From NCBI GenBank assembly GCA_030424545.1, contig JAUHWL010000008.1, positions 1-64,000 of the forward strand: DNA of 64,000 nt, written 5' to 3'. The first letter of the stretch is position 1, and each line of letters begins with the position of its first letter. This DNA comes from Bacteroidia bacterium. GTDB lineage: Bacteria > Bacteroidota > Bacteroidia > Flavobacteriales > Schleiferiaceae. The notes beneath the pieces are model-generated. The model was not told where the DNA came from. It saw only the letters and a list, made by a program, of their open reading frames with translations, and did not search any database. A program made the translations under genes and the position numbers. Below are positions 42,363 through 52,375 of the stretch, piece by piece.

Positions 42363-42804
42363 GTTTTTTTTCGATAGGTAAAGGCGGTAGGTCTATTAAT
42401 GTTTTTACCAAAAATGCACTTTTAAATAAGGGCCAAATTTCTTGCATGGCGCGTTCTGCCTCTAATTTTGTTCTATAATTACCAACTTGTAGTTTAAAGT
42501 CTGGACTCTCATAGACAACACTAGCAGGAGTGCCTTCTACTGTGTTTATAAAAGATTTTTTTAAATCAAAAGCTCCTTGTCGGGTACCACTGTACAGTTG
42601 TATTCTAAAACCAGCTATTTGTTTTCCTTTATTGCTTTTGTAAAAACTCTTCATGTAAATGTCAAGCCTTTGGTCGGCCTTTACTTCTACGTAGCCTTTT
42701 TTTAACGAATCGTTAATTGGATTAATTGAATCTAGGGGTAAGACTTGAGCCTTCAAGTAGAAACCTGGTGATAATAAGGTGATAAAAAGTATAATTCGTA
42801 ACAT
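42355..42804 (-). CDS. Exported SPOR-domain protein
   Basis: A 149-residue protein. The start at 42804 (MLRIILFITLLSPGFYLKAQ) provides a signal peptide; the longer upstream frame is not credible. The C-terminal half (IAGFRIQLYSGTRQGAFDLKKSF, FKLQVGNYRTKLEAERAMQEI) is a SPOR domain, which binds denuded peptidoglycan glycan strands. It is divergent from actA with a 176-bp gap. Confidence 0.8.
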   Translation of the reverse strand: MLRIILFITLLSPGFYLKAQVLPLDSINPINDSLKKGYVEVKADQRLDIYMKSFYKSNKGKQIAGFRIQLYSGTRQGAFDLKKSFINTVEGTPASVVYESPDFKLQVGNYRTKLEAERAMQEIWPLFKSAFLVKTLIDLPPLPIEKKPI

Positions 42805-42980
42805 TTTCAAAACTATATTGCGGCTGTAAAAATACAATAATGAGTGAACCTCAGGCGGTTCGCTAAATTTATTATTTAGAATGATTATAAATTGAAAAAG
42901 CCTAATTAGGTTAAACGTCAACTATGCCTTTAAATTTTAAATTTGCCACCTTAATTTCAGTAACGACACATTTACGCTTT

Positions 42981-44249
42981 ATGCTTCGTATTCAATTTAA
43001 GAGGTTTTTTACGTTTTTGATCCTCGTTTTAGCACTTGGCTTTCACACATCAGCTCTGGCTTTTGAGGGAGATGCGGCCAATGGAAAAAAACTTTTTAAA
43101 GCAAATTGTGCTGCTTGTCATAAATTAGATAAAAAGCTTATTGGTCCTGCTCTTGGAGATATGACGGAGAGAAGATCCGCAGAATGGTTAGTAGCGTGGA
43201 TTAGAGATAATGGCGCGCTAAGAGCTTCTGGAGATGCAGATGCACAAGCTGTTTTTGATGAGTATAACGGAATGCCAATGACGGCTTTTCCGGCTCTGTC
43301 AGATCAGGATATTTACGATATTTTACAATATTCAATAGAAGGTGATGCACCTGCAGTTCCGCAAGGAGGAACGCCAACACCTACTGGAGAGCCAGTTGCT
43401 ACCACGCCAGATTACGTTTTACCAATGCTATTTGTATTGGGGGCTGTATTTGTTTTGCTGCTTATTCTGCTCATAAAAATGAAAAACACTTTACGTGTTG
43501 TTCAAGGAAAAGATGCGGAAAGCATAGGAGACGAAATAAGCGCGTTTAGAAAAGGATTGGTTGCTAACAAATTTCTAATGACCATTGGTACATTGGCTGT
43601 TGGGATTTTTGTGTTGTATTTCGCTTATTGGTGGTTAATGGGGATTGGTGTTGAAAAAGATTATCAGCCTGTACAGCCAATTGCATTTTCGCACAAGGTG
43701 CATGCTGGCCAAAATAAAATAGACTGTAACTATTGTCATTCAAGTGCACGTCATTCTAAAACATCAGGTATACCATCAACCAATGTGTGTATGAATTGTC
43801 ACAAATATGTAGATGGGTCTGAAATTGTTGATGAATCAGGTCAATTAAAATATGGTGGAGATCGTTCTCCTGAAATAGCAAAAATTTATGCGGCCATAGG
43901 ATGGGATGTTGATAAGCTAGCATACATCGAAGGTTATGAGCAGAAAGCCGTACAATGGGTGCGCGTACACAACTTACCAGATTTGGTTTATTTTAATCAT
44001 GCCCAGCATGTTACTGCAGGTGGAGTTGATTGCGAAACTTGTCATGGTCCGGTTAGCGAAATGGACGTGTTAAAGCAATACTCTGACCTGACAATGGGAT
44101 GGTGTGTAGAATGCCATAGAGAAACAGAAGTAAATACAGATAACGGTTATTATGACGGTTATCATGAAAATATAAAAGAAAAATATCACACAGATAAAAT
44201 CACGGTTGATAAAATTGGTGGTTTAGAATGTGGTAAATGTCACTACTAA
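42981..44249 (+). CDS. actA: Alternative complex III subunit ActA, multihaem cytochrome c
   Basis: A protein of 422 residues from the ATG at 42981 (a start at 42924 would add 19 residues). Signal peptide MLRIQFKRFFTFLILVLALG. First comes a monohaem cytochrome c domain (CAACH, Cys 43), then a membrane segment, then five CxxCH motifs (CNYCH, CMNCH, CETCH, CVECH, CGKCH), so six in all. It feeds electrons within the quinol:cytochrome c oxidoreductase ACIII in the inner membrane, periplasmic side. First gene of an eight-gene respiratory run that ends with the terminal oxidase. Confidence 0.92.
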   Translation: MLRIQFKRFFTFLILVLALGFHTSALAFEGDAANGKKLFKANCAACHKLDKKLIGPALGDMTERRSAEWLVAWIRDNGALRASGDADAQAVFDEYNGMPMTAFPALSDQDIYDILQYSIEGDAPAVPQGGTPTPTGEPVATTPDYVLPMLFVLGAVFVLLLILLIKMKNTLRVVQGKDAESIGDEISAFRKGLVANKFLMTIGTLAVGIFVLYFAYWWLMGIGVEKDYQPVQPIAFSHKVHAGQNKIDCNYCHSSARHSKTSGIPSTNVCMNCHKYVDGSEIVDESGQLKYGGDRSPEIAKIYAAIGWDVDKLAYIEGYEQKAVQWVRVHNLPDLVYFNHAQHVTAGGVDCETCHGPVSEMDVLKQYSDLTMGWCVECHRETEVNTDNGYYDGYHENIKEKYHTDKITVDKIGGLECGKCHY

Positions 44250-44276
44250 TTGTTGAACAAACCTTTCGGATAAATA

Positions 44277-47200
44277 ATGGCAAATAGCAAGAAATACTGG
44301 CAGGGTTTTGAAGATCTAGTTGATTCTCCACTTGCGAAGAAGTTTCAGCAAAATGAATTTGCAGAAGATATTCCCTCGGATGAGTTTTTGGGAAACAATG
44401 AAGCTCTGGGTAATTCGCAAACAACGCGAAGAGATTTTTTAAAGTATTTAGGGTTTTCTACGGCAGCGGCTACGCTTGCGGCTTGTGAGACTCCAATCGT
44501 AGAATCTATACCCTATGTTGTAAAACCAGACAGTATAACACCTGGTGTACCAACCTTCTATGCAAGTACCTTTTTTGATGGATATGATTACGCACCAGTT
44601 CTTGTAAAGACTCGTGAAGGTCGCCCTATAAAATTAGAGCCAAACAATTTGGCAACGTTTAATAAAGGAACAAATGCACGTGTTCAGGCTTCGGTACTTT
44701 CATTGTATGATTCTGAAAGGTTACGTGAGCCTCTAGTTGATGGTGCAGAAACAACCTGGAAAGATGCCTTAGCTAAAGTAAAAAGTGCATTAGATGGAGC
44801 GGCTGGTAAAGAAGTTATTTTTATGACAGCCACCGTAATAAGCCCTTCTACAAAAAAGATAATTGCAGAGTTAAAAGAAAAGTATCCAAATCTTACCCAT
44901 GTAACGTATGATGCTGTTTCTGTTTCTCAAAAATTAGATATTTATCAGAACTTATTAGGAGAACGCGCTATGCCGCGTTATCGCTTAGATAAAGCTGAAT
45001 TGGTTGTGAGTTTTGCTGCCGACTTCTTAGGAGATTGGAATGGTCAGGATGTTGCGGCAGAATATGCAGCGGCACGTAAACCAGGTAAGAACATGTTGCG
45101 TCACGTACAGCTTGAGTCTGTTATGTCGTTAACGGGTTCTAATGCTGATAAAAGAATAAAACTAAAACCATCTGAATACGGTGCAGCGTTGGTATACTTG
45201 ACTTCTAAAGTTGCAAGTGGTACAGGACATGCATCTGCATTTGAAGTTGGGTCATTAAACGATCAATTAAAACCTCAATTAGACGAGATTGCAAAAGAAT
45301 TGGTTGCTAAAGGTGGGAAAAGCTTGGTGCTTGTAGGAGGAAACGATATTCATTTAGAACGTTTTGCTGCCGCTATGAATATGATGCTAGGCAATGAAAG
45401 TGCTGCAGTTGATTATACAGACCGAGTTTATTTGCGTCAAGGAAATGATAAAGAAGTAGAAGCTGCATTGAAAAACATGGCTGCTGGTAATGTTGGTGTT
45501 GTTATGACAAGCGGAATTAATCCCGCATATACACTTCATGGTTATGCAGAAGCTGTTTCTAAGGTGGGAACTACGGTGTCATTGACCGATCGTCTAGACG
45601 AATCAGCTTCATTGAGCAACATAGTGCTACCTACAAGTCATTTCTTGGAAAGTTGGGGAGGATTTCATCCAAAAAGAAAAACTTACACATTGGCTCAGCC
45701 AACAATTAACCCATTGTTTAATACAATTCAGGTTGAAGATATTTTGTTGAGTCTTACTGGAAATACCCTGTCATATAAAGACTATTTAAAGGAGTTCTAT
45801 CAAACAATGGTAGAGCCTAAGGCACCTGAAAACACGTGGAATATTGCGTTACAAAATGGTGTTGTTGAAAAAGAAGAAACCGATTTAGACTACTTTATTA
45901 CAGAAGCAGAGATATTTAGTATTCCAGATTTAAAACAAAGAATTATTGAAGCGCTTGTAGATTCTTCTACCGCTTTAGCTAAGCAAAAGGCAGGATCTTA
46001 CGAAATAGTTTTCTATCAAAAAATTGGTATTGGTTCTGGAAACATGGCCAATAACCCTTGGTTACAAGAATTACCTGATCCGGTATCTAGAATATCTTGG
46101 GATAACTACTTAACCATCTCTGCTGCGGATGCTGTTGCACTTGGTTTTGAAATGAGCAATGATACAAACGGAGGATTAAACGGTAACTACGCCAACATTA
46201 CAGTTGGTGGGGTTAAACTTGAAAAAGTTCCTGTGTTTGTTCAACCAGGACAAGCCATTGGTACAGTTGGTATAGCTGTTGGATACGGACGTACCGCGTG
46301 TGGTAAAGCGGCCAATAATTTGGGGGTAAATGCTTATACGTTAATCAGTGGATTAGAACACTGGAATACTGATGTAACAATAGAGAATATTGGTGGTAAG
46401 CATGAATATGCTAGTATACAATTGGGTCACACCATGATGGGGCGTAAAATTGTAAACGAAGTAACGCTTGCTGATTATATGAATGTTGATCCGCATGATT
46501 GGAACCATCACCATGAATTTGCTACTTATAAAGGAAAATTAAGTGCCAACGAAACAAACATCTGGGATGATTTAGACCATGAAACACTGCATATGTGGAA
46601 CATGAGTATAGATCTAAACAGTTGTACGGGTTGTGGTGCTTGTGTGGTTTCTTGTCACTTAGAAAACAATGTTCCTGTTGTTGGAAAAGAAGAAGTTAGA
46701 AACCACCGTGATATGCACTGGTTAAGAATTGATCGCTATTACTCTAGCGACATGAGCAAAGCCGAAGCTGCAAAACAAGGCTATTCTGGTGTTGGATTAA
46801 TTGGCAAAGGCGCTACGGACATGTATGCTGAAATGGAAATTCCGTCAGAAAGTCCTGATGTAGTTTTCCAGCCCGTTATGTGTCAACATTGTAATCACGC
46901 ACCTTGCGAAACGGTTTGTCCAGTTGCGGCAACTTCGCATAGCCGAGAAGGTTTAAACCACATGGCTTACAACAGATGTATTGGTACTAGATATTGTGCA
47001 AACAACTGCCCATATAAAGTACGTAGATTCAACTGGTTTAACTACATGGGCAATAGCAAGTTTAAAGATGTTAACCCCGCACAAGACGACTACGGGCGTA
47101 TGGTACTTAACCCAGACGTAAACGTACGTTCTCGTGGAGTTATGGAAAAATGCTCTATGTGTATACAACGCATCCAGTATGCGAAATTAGAAGCCAAGAA

Positions 47201-47405
47201 AAAAGGTAAAAAAATAGAAGATGGATCCTTTACAACAGCTTGTGCACAAGCTTGTTCTACCGGAGCCATTACATTTGGAGATGTAAACAATAAGAAAAGT
47301 GAAGTTTCTGCTTTAAAAGAAGATGAAAGAGCCTACCACTTATTAGAAGAAGTAGGAACACAGCCAAGTGTATTTTATCAAACAAAAGTTAGAAACAGAG
47401 CCTAA
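44277..47405 (+). CDS. actB: Alternative complex III subunit ActB, molybdopterin-oxidoreductase-like Fe-S protein
   Basis: A 1042-residue subunit. A 50-residue N-terminal extension precedes the twin-arginine motif TTRRDFLKYLGF (Arg 51-52), the variant Tat arrangement typical of ActB. TLAAC follows as a possible lipidation site. The large middle region is the catalytically inactive molybdopterin-type domain, and the C-terminal ferredoxin domain carries several Cys clusters (CTGCGACVVSC, CQHCNHAPCETVC, CIGTRYCANNC, CSMC). It carries electrons to the haem subunits. Confidence 0.94.
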   Translation: MANSKKYWQGFEDLVDSPLAKKFQQNEFAEDIPSDEFLGNNEALGNSQTTRRDFLKYLGFSTAAATLAACETPIVESIPYVVKPDSITPGVPTFYASTFFDGYDYAPVLVKTREGRPIKLEPNNLATFNKGTNARVQASVLSLYDSERLREPLVDGAETTWKDALAKVKSALDGAAGKEVIFMTATVISPSTKKIIAELKEKYPNLTHVTYDAVSVSQKLDIYQNLLGERAMPRYRLDKAELVVSFAADFLGDWNGQDVAAEYAAARKPGKNMLRHVQLESVMSLTGSNADKRIKLKPSEYGAALVYLTSKVASGTGHASAFEVGSLNDQLKPQLDEIAKELVAKGGKSLVLVGGNDIHLERFAAAMNMMLGNESAAVDYTDRVYLRQGNDKEVEAALKNMAAGNVGVVMTSGINPAYTLHGYAEAVSKVGTTVSLTDRLDESASLSNIVLPTSHFLESWGGFHPKRKTYTLAQPTINPLFNTIQVEDILLSLTGNTLSYKDYLKEFYQTMVEPKAPENTWNIALQNGVVEKEETDLDYFITEAEIFSIPDLKQRIIEALVDSSTALAKQKAGSYEIVFYQKIGIGSGNMANNPWLQELPDPVSRISWDNYLTISAADAVALGFEMSNDTNGGLNGNYANITVGGVKLEKVPVFVQPGQAIGTVGIAVGYGRTACGKAANNLGVNAYTLISGLEHWNTDVTIENIGGKHEYASIQLGHTMMGRKIVNEVTLADYMNVDPHDWNHHHEFATYKGKLSANETNIWDDLDHETLHMWNMSIDLNSCTGCGACVVSCHLENNVPVVGKEEVRNHRDMHWLRIDRYYSSDMSKAEAAKQGYSGVGLIGKGATDMYAEMEIPSESPDVVFQPVMCQHCNHAPCETVCPVAATSHSREGLNHMAYNRCIGTRYCANNCPYKVRRFNWFNYMGNSKFKDVNPAQDDYGRMVLNPDVNVRSRGVMEKCSMCIQRIQYAKLEAKKKGKKIEDGSFTTACAQACSTGAITFGDVNNKKSEVSALKEDERAYHLLEEVGTQPSVFYQTKVRNRA

Positions 47406-47429
47406 TCATATTTTAAACGACTGACGCAA

Positions 47430-48818
47430 ATGCATTACGAAGCGCCAATTAGAGAGCCATTAATTATAGGAGACAAATCCTATCACGACATTACTGTAGA
47501 AGTGGCTCGCCCAATTGAAACAAAGGCTCCACGAATTTGGTGGTTTGCTTTTTCACTTGCCCTTCTTTTATTCCTTTGGGGTATTGGATGTATTCTTTAT
47601 ACCATAGGTGAAGGTATAGGAACATGGGGATTGAATAAAACAGTAGGCTGGGCCTGGGATATTACCAACTTTGTTTGGTGGGTAGGTATTGGTCACGCAG
47701 GAACACTAATTTCTGCGGTATTGTTGCTTTTCCGCCAAAAATGGAGAATGGCTATTAACCGCTCTGCAGAAGCAATGACAATTTTTTCTGTTGTTCAAGC
47801 AGCATTGTTCCCTGGAATTCACATGGGACGTTTATGGTTAGGATGGTATGTATTCCCATTCCCAAATCAATACGGTTCTTTATGGGTAAACTTTAACTCG
47901 CCTCTTCTTTGGGACGTGTTCGCCATCTCTACGTACTTCTCAGTTTCACTTGTATTCTGGTATGTAGGTTTGGTTCCAGATTTTGCAATGATTCGCGACC
48001 GCGCAATAAACCCAGTTCAAAAACACATCTACAAGATTTTAAGTTTTGGGTGGGGTGGAAAAGCCAAACACTGGCAGCGTTTCGAAGAATTGTCTTTGGT
48101 ACTTGCAGGTTTAGCTACACCTCTTGTACTTTCTGTACACACCATTGTATCTATGGACTTTGCAACGTCTGTAATACCAGGATGGCACACAACAATTTTT
48201 CCTCCATACTTTGTGGCGGGAGCAATTTTCTCTGGGTTTGCGATGGTACAAACGCTACTGTTAATTGTACGTAAGATGTACAAAATGGAGCATTACATCA
48301 CTTTACAACACATAGAGATGATGAACATTGTAATTATGCTTACGGGTTCTATTGTTGGTGTGGCCTACATAACTGAGTTGTTTATGGCTTGGTATAGCGG
48401 TGTAGAGTACGAACAATATGCATTCTTAAACAGAGCTACGGGTCCTTATTGGTGGGCATACTGGAGTATGATGACCTGCAACGTATTCTCACCTCAGTTT
48501 ATGTGGTTTAAAAAACTTCGTACCAATTTAATATTCACCTTTATTATTTCTATAGTAGTAAACATCGGTATGTGGTTTGAGCGATTTGTAATTATCGTAA
48601 CTTCATTACACAGAGATTATCTACCATCTTCATGGAGTATGTTCTCCCCATCTTTTGTAGATATAGGAATCTTCTTAGGTACAATTGGTTTCTTCTTTGT
48701 TTTATTCTTGCTATATACGCGCACATTCCCGGTAATTGCACAAGCAGAGCTTAAAACAATTTTAAAATCTTCTGGAGAGTATTATAAAAAAGAACAAAAA
48801 GATCATGGCGAGCACTGA
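47430..48818 (+). CDS. actC: Alternative complex III subunit ActC, NrfD/PsrC-type quinol-binding membrane protein
   Basis: A 462-residue polytopic protein with about ten membrane helices of the NrfD family. It forms the quinol-binding membrane core with ActF. Its 3' end overlaps actD by 14 bp, so they are coupled. Motifs and length are normal. Confidence 0.93.
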   Translation: MHYEAPIREPLIIGDKSYHDITVEVARPIETKAPRIWWFAFSLALLLFLWGIGCILYTIGEGIGTWGLNKTVGWAWDITNFVWWVGIGHAGTLISAVLLLFRQKWRMAINRSAEAMTIFSVVQAALFPGIHMGRLWLGWYVFPFPNQYGSLWVNFNSPLLWDVFAISTYFSVSLVFWYVGLVPDFAMIRDRAINPVQKHIYKILSFGWGGKAKHWQRFEELSLVLAGLATPLVLSVHTIVSMDFATSVIPGWHTTIFPPYFVAGAIFSGFAMVQTLLLIVRKMYKMEHYITLQHIEMMNIVIMLTGSIVGVAYITELFMAWYSGVEYEQYAFLNRATGPYWWAYWSMMTCNVFSPQFMWFKKLRTNLIFTFIISIVVNIGMWFERFVIIVTSLHRDYLPSSWSMFSPSFVDIGIFLGTIGFFFVLFLLYTRTFPVIAQAELKTILKSSGEYYKKEQKDHGEH

Positions 48819-49332
48819 GAAACACATAATAGTACGCGCCCTCTATGATGACGATGACGTTGTTTTAGATGCTGTAAAAACAGTGCGCGATAAAGGGTAT
48901 CATGTACATGAAGTTTTTAGTCCTTTCCCGATTCACGGATTGGATAAAGCTATGGGATTAGCCCCAACAAGGCTATCTGTTGCTGGATTTCTATATGGGC
49001 TAGCGGGTTTGGCTACATCCATAGTAATGACGTATTACATGATGATTACGGACTGGCCTCAAAACATTGGGGGTAAACCAAGTATGAGTTGGGGGTTAAA
49101 CATGCCTGCTTTTGTGCCGATTATGTTTGAATTAACGGTATTCTTTGCAGCGCACCTTATGGTTTGGACATTTTGGATGAAAAATAAATTATATCCAGGA
49201 GCCGAAGCACAAAATGATGACCCAAGACTTACAGATGATAAATTTTTAATGGAAGTTGAATTGAAAGGAGACAAAGAAGCTTTAACAGCTTTATTAAAAG
49301 AATCTGGAGCAATTGAAATTTCTGAAGCCTAA
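48805..49332 (+). CDS. actD: Alternative complex III subunit ActD (DUF3341)
   Basis: A 175-residue protein with two membrane segments after an N-terminal soluble domain (VHEVFSPFPIHGLDKAMGL is characteristic of DUF3341). A structural, non-redox subunit of ACIII. It overlaps actC; actE follows after 16 bp. Confidence 0.92.
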   Translation: MASTEKHIIVRALYDDDDVVLDAVKTVRDKGYHVHEVFSPFPIHGLDKAMGLAPTRLSVAGFLYGLAGLATSIVMTYYMMITDWPQNIGGKPSMSWGLNMPAFVPIMFELTVFFAAHLMVWTFWMKNKLYPGAEAQNDDPRLTDDKFLMEVELKGDKEALTALLKESGAIEISEA

Positions 49333-49348
49333 ATCTACTGTAGAAAAG

Positions 49349-49975
49349 ATGAAAAACATTTCGCAATATATTTCGCTCTTTGCTCTAGCAATAGGAGTAT
49401 TGGCTTGTAATACGGATAAAACCACCCCTGGTTACACGTTTATGGACGATATGTACGTGGGGCCAGCTTTAGAAACGTACAGTCAAACAGACGAATTCGG
49501 GAATAATATGGCAGCGCAAAAACCTGTTGAAGGAACTGTGCCAAGAAATTATACGGTATATGAGTTCGAAAACACAACCGAAGGTTATGATTTAGCCAAA
49601 GTTGAGTTGCAAATGCCAGATGAATTTAAAGGTGAAGAATCTTTAAAGGAAGGTAAAGAGTTGTATGGAATTTTTTGTTCTAATTGTCATGGTGATAAAG
49701 GAGATGGTCAAGGGCATTTAGTGAAAATTGAAAAATTTCCACCAGTTCCTGGATATGACACAAGAGATTTAACCGCGGGAAGTATCTACCATGTAATAAT
49801 GTATGGAAGAGGGTTAATGGGTTCGCATGCGTCTCAATTGAACAACGAAGAGCGTTGGAAAATTGTAAGATACGTACAGGAACTTAGAGGAGATAAAGTC
49901 ACTACAGCAAACGCTACAGATACAGAAGTAAGCGAAGTTGTAGCCGAAGAAGAAGCAAAAGATCAACAAAGCTAA
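49349..49975 (+). CDS. actE: Alternative complex III subunit ActE, monohaem cytochrome c lipoprotein
   Basis: A 208-residue lipoprotein; I chose the ATG at 49349 because it gives the signal MKNISQYISLFALAIGVLAC (lipobox Cys). One CxxCH motif (FCSNCHGDKGDGQG) and a distal Met in YGRGLMGSH. It is the outer cytochrome c of ACIII, delivering electrons toward the oxidase. The C-terminus is acidic. Confidence 0.92.
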   Translation: MKNISQYISLFALAIGVLACNTDKTTPGYTFMDDMYVGPALETYSQTDEFGNNMAAQKPVEGTVPRNYTVYEFENTTEGYDLAKVELQMPDEFKGEESLKEGKELYGIFCSNCHGDKGDGQGHLVKIEKFPPVPGYDTRDLTAGSIYHVIMYGRGLMGSHASQLNNEERWKIVRYVQELRGDKVTTANATDTEVSEVVAEEEAKDQQS

Positions 49976-49985
49976 ATAGAGCGAC

Positions 49986-51305
49986 ATGTTTCAATTTACT
50001 AGCAAGGCTAAAACATTCTCATATATACTTATACTAGTTGGACTAGTATCTTGGGTAGCTGGATATGTTTTAAATAATAGTCATGAAGCCGATAGTGGTA
50101 ACCATACTGAAGTTGTGGCACACACGGAAAATACTGCACATGATGCACATGAATTAGATATGGCTCATGGCCATGCAACAGCACATGGTGATGGTATTAA
50201 TCATGAAACGCAAATCAATAACCGTCCTTGGTCTGCGTTAATGGTGAACTCGTTCTTCTTTTTAGCTTTGGGCTTAGGAACGCTATTCTTTTTAGCCGTT
50301 CAATATGCCGCACAGGCAGGTTGGGCATTAGGATTAACAAGAGTAATGGAGGCTATTGCCTTATTTATGCCAATTCCATTAATCGTAATTATTGTACTTA
50401 TTGTTCTTGGTCAGTTACACGTGCATCATTTATGGCACTGGATGGATCCTGAATTGTACATTGAAGGTGGAGAGCACTATGATTCTATCATAGCAGGAAA
50501 ACAAGGTTATTTAAACTTTGGATTCTTTTTAGCGCGTGCTATAATTTACCTTGTAGGGTGGACATATGCGGCACGTTGGTTCCGTAAAAACTCATTAAAA
50601 GAAGACGAAGTTGGAGGTGATGTATACTACAAGAAAAACTTTAAGATGGGTGCCATATTCTTGGTGTTCTACGGAGTTACTTCTTCTACATCTGCTTGGG
50701 ATTTTATCATGTCTATTGATACGCACTGGTTCTCTACCTTGTTTGGATGGTACACCTTTGCAGGAATTTTTGTAACAAGCATTGCAGGTTTAACTATGTT
50801 AACCATCTATTTGAAAGGGCAAGGTTATATGGAGTGGATTAATGAAAACCACTTGCAAGATTTAGGGAAATTTATGTTTGCATTTTCAGTGTTTTGGACA
50901 TATTTATGGTTCTCTCAGTTCATGCTTATTTGGTACGCCAACATCCCAGAAGAAGTAACGTATTACATGCAACGTTTTGGAGAATATAAATTGTTGTTCT
51001 TTACTATGGTTGCCATGAACTTTGTAATGCCAATATTAATTATCATGTCTAGAGATTCTAAGAGAATTTCAGGATTGTTAATATTTGCCGGTGTATTTGT
51101 TTTGGCAGGTCATTGGTTAGATCATTATATTATGATTATGCCAGGAACAGTAGGAAGCCATTATGGTTTTGGGTTATTAGAAATTGGACCTTTCTTGTTT
51201 TACTTTGGTTTGTTTATCCTTGTTGTGTTTAGAAACTTGGCTAAAGCACCATTATTACAGAAAAATCATCCAATGATTAAAGAGAGTGAATATTTCCATC
51301 AATAA
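49986..51305 (+). CDS. actF: Alternative complex III subunit ActF, NrfD-like membrane protein
   Basis: A 439-residue polytopic protein with about ten helices, the second NrfD-like subunit. Between helices 1 and 2 is a His-rich stretch (HDAHELDMAHGHATAHGDG), which may bind metal or simply be a soluble loop. It sits 10 bp after actE. Confidence 0.92.
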   Translation: MFQFTSKAKTFSYILILVGLVSWVAGYVLNNSHEADSGNHTEVVAHTENTAHDAHELDMAHGHATAHGDGINHETQINNRPWSALMVNSFFFLALGLGTLFFLAVQYAAQAGWALGLTRVMEAIALFMPIPLIVIIVLIVLGQLHVHHLWHWMDPELYIEGGEHYDSIIAGKQGYLNFGFFLARAIIYLVGWTYAARWFRKNSLKEDEVGGDVYYKKNFKMGAIFLVFYGVTSSTSAWDFIMSIDTHWFSTLFGWYTFAGIFVTSIAGLTMLTIYLKGQGYMEWINENHLQDLGKFMFAFSVFWTYLWFSQFMLIWYANIPEEVTYYMQRFGEYKLLFFTMVAMNFVMPILIIMSRDSKRISGLLIFAGVFVLAGHWLDHYIMIMPGTVGSHYGFGLLEIGPFLFYFGLFILVVFRNLAKAPLLQKNHPMIKESEYFHQ

Positions 51306-51324
51306 GTAAACGCAGGGTTTAGAA

Positions 51325-52350
51325 ATGAACGGATTATTAATAGCAGTTGTCATTTTATTAGCAGTCATAACCGTTGTACAGGTTATGAAGATCTTCGAAT
51401 TAAGCGGAGAAATAAATGGCGGAAAAGACAATGATGTAACAGAGAAAGACAATCAAATGCAAGGCACACTGATGCTTGTTATTGGATTCTTATTTGTAAT
51501 TAGTGTGGCCGCAATGTTTGTTGGCTGGTCAGATATCTTGTTACCAAGATCGGCATCAGAACACGGATTAGAAATAGACAGTTTATTCAACTGGTCGATG
51601 TTTCTTATATCTGTTGTATTCTTTATTGTACAACCAGTACTTTTTTACTTCGCGTATAAGTATCGTGGAGTTAAAGGTAGAAAAGCAACCTATTATGAGC
51701 ACAACAATAAATTAGAGCTTATTTGGACTGTTGTACCGGCAATGGTACTATGTGTGCTTATTATTTGGGGTTTAAATACGTGGGGAGATATAATGAACCC
51801 AGACAATGAAGAACAGCCAATAGTTGTTGAGTTATATGCGCAACAATTTGCTTGGACAGCTAGATATAGCGGAGGAGATAATGAATTAGGTTATGCCAAC
51901 GTAAACTTAATAGAGGGTTCAAATGCATTAGGTGTAGATTTATCAGACCCAAATGCTGGTGATGATTTTACAGCAAAAGAAATTCATTTACCAGTGGGTA
52001 AATCTGTATTGTTTAAATTCAGATCTCAAGACGTAATTCATTCTGCATTTATGCCTCATTTCCGTGCACAAATGAATTGTGTTCCTGGTATGGTTACTCA
52101 GTTTCAGTTTAAGCCAACTGTTACTTCAGAAGAAATGAGTCAGGATCCGCATGTTGTTAAGCAGATCACTGAGATTAATGAAATTAGAGCGAAAAACGGA
52201 GAAGATCCTTATGATTTTGGATACTTGGTTTTGTGTAACAAAATTTGTGGATCTGCACATTACAATATGCAGTTGCCCATAATTGTTGAGAGCGAAGAAG
52301 CCTATGAAAAGTGGGTGAAAGAACAAAAAACTTTGGCAGAGGCCTTATAA
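51325..52350 (+). CDS. coxB: Cytochrome c oxidase subunit II
   Basis: A 341-residue protein. Three N-terminal hydrophobic segments, one more than usual, precede the cupredoxin domain with the CuA ligands: His in VIHSAFMPHF, then CNKICGSAHYNM with two Cys, His and Met. It accepts electrons from the ACIII cytochrome for reduction of oxygen by subunit I. No cytochrome c domain is fused, unlike classic caa3 subunit II. Directly follows actF. Confidence 0.94.
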   Translation: MNGLLIAVVILLAVITVVQVMKIFELSGEINGGKDNDVTEKDNQMQGTLMLVIGFLFVISVAAMFVGWSDILLPRSASEHGLEIDSLFNWSMFLISVVFFIVQPVLFYFAYKYRGVKGRKATYYEHNNKLELIWTVVPAMVLCVLIIWGLNTWGDIMNPDNEEQPIVVELYAQQFAWTARYSGGDNELGYANVNLIEGSNALGVDLSDPNAGDDFTAKEIHLPVGKSVLFKFRSQDVIHSAFMPHFRAQMNCVPGMVTQFQFKPTVTSEEMSQDPHVVKQITEINEIRAKNGEDPYDFGYLVLCNKICGSAHYNMQLPIIVESEEAYEKWVKEQKTLAEAL

Positions 52351-52375
52351 TAAAATTTAGATTATTTACTTAGGT

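Noticed and set aside
50080-50200. His-rich segment of ActF as a separate metal-binding protein
   Set aside because: It is continuous with the ActF reading frame and lies in a loop between membrane helices.
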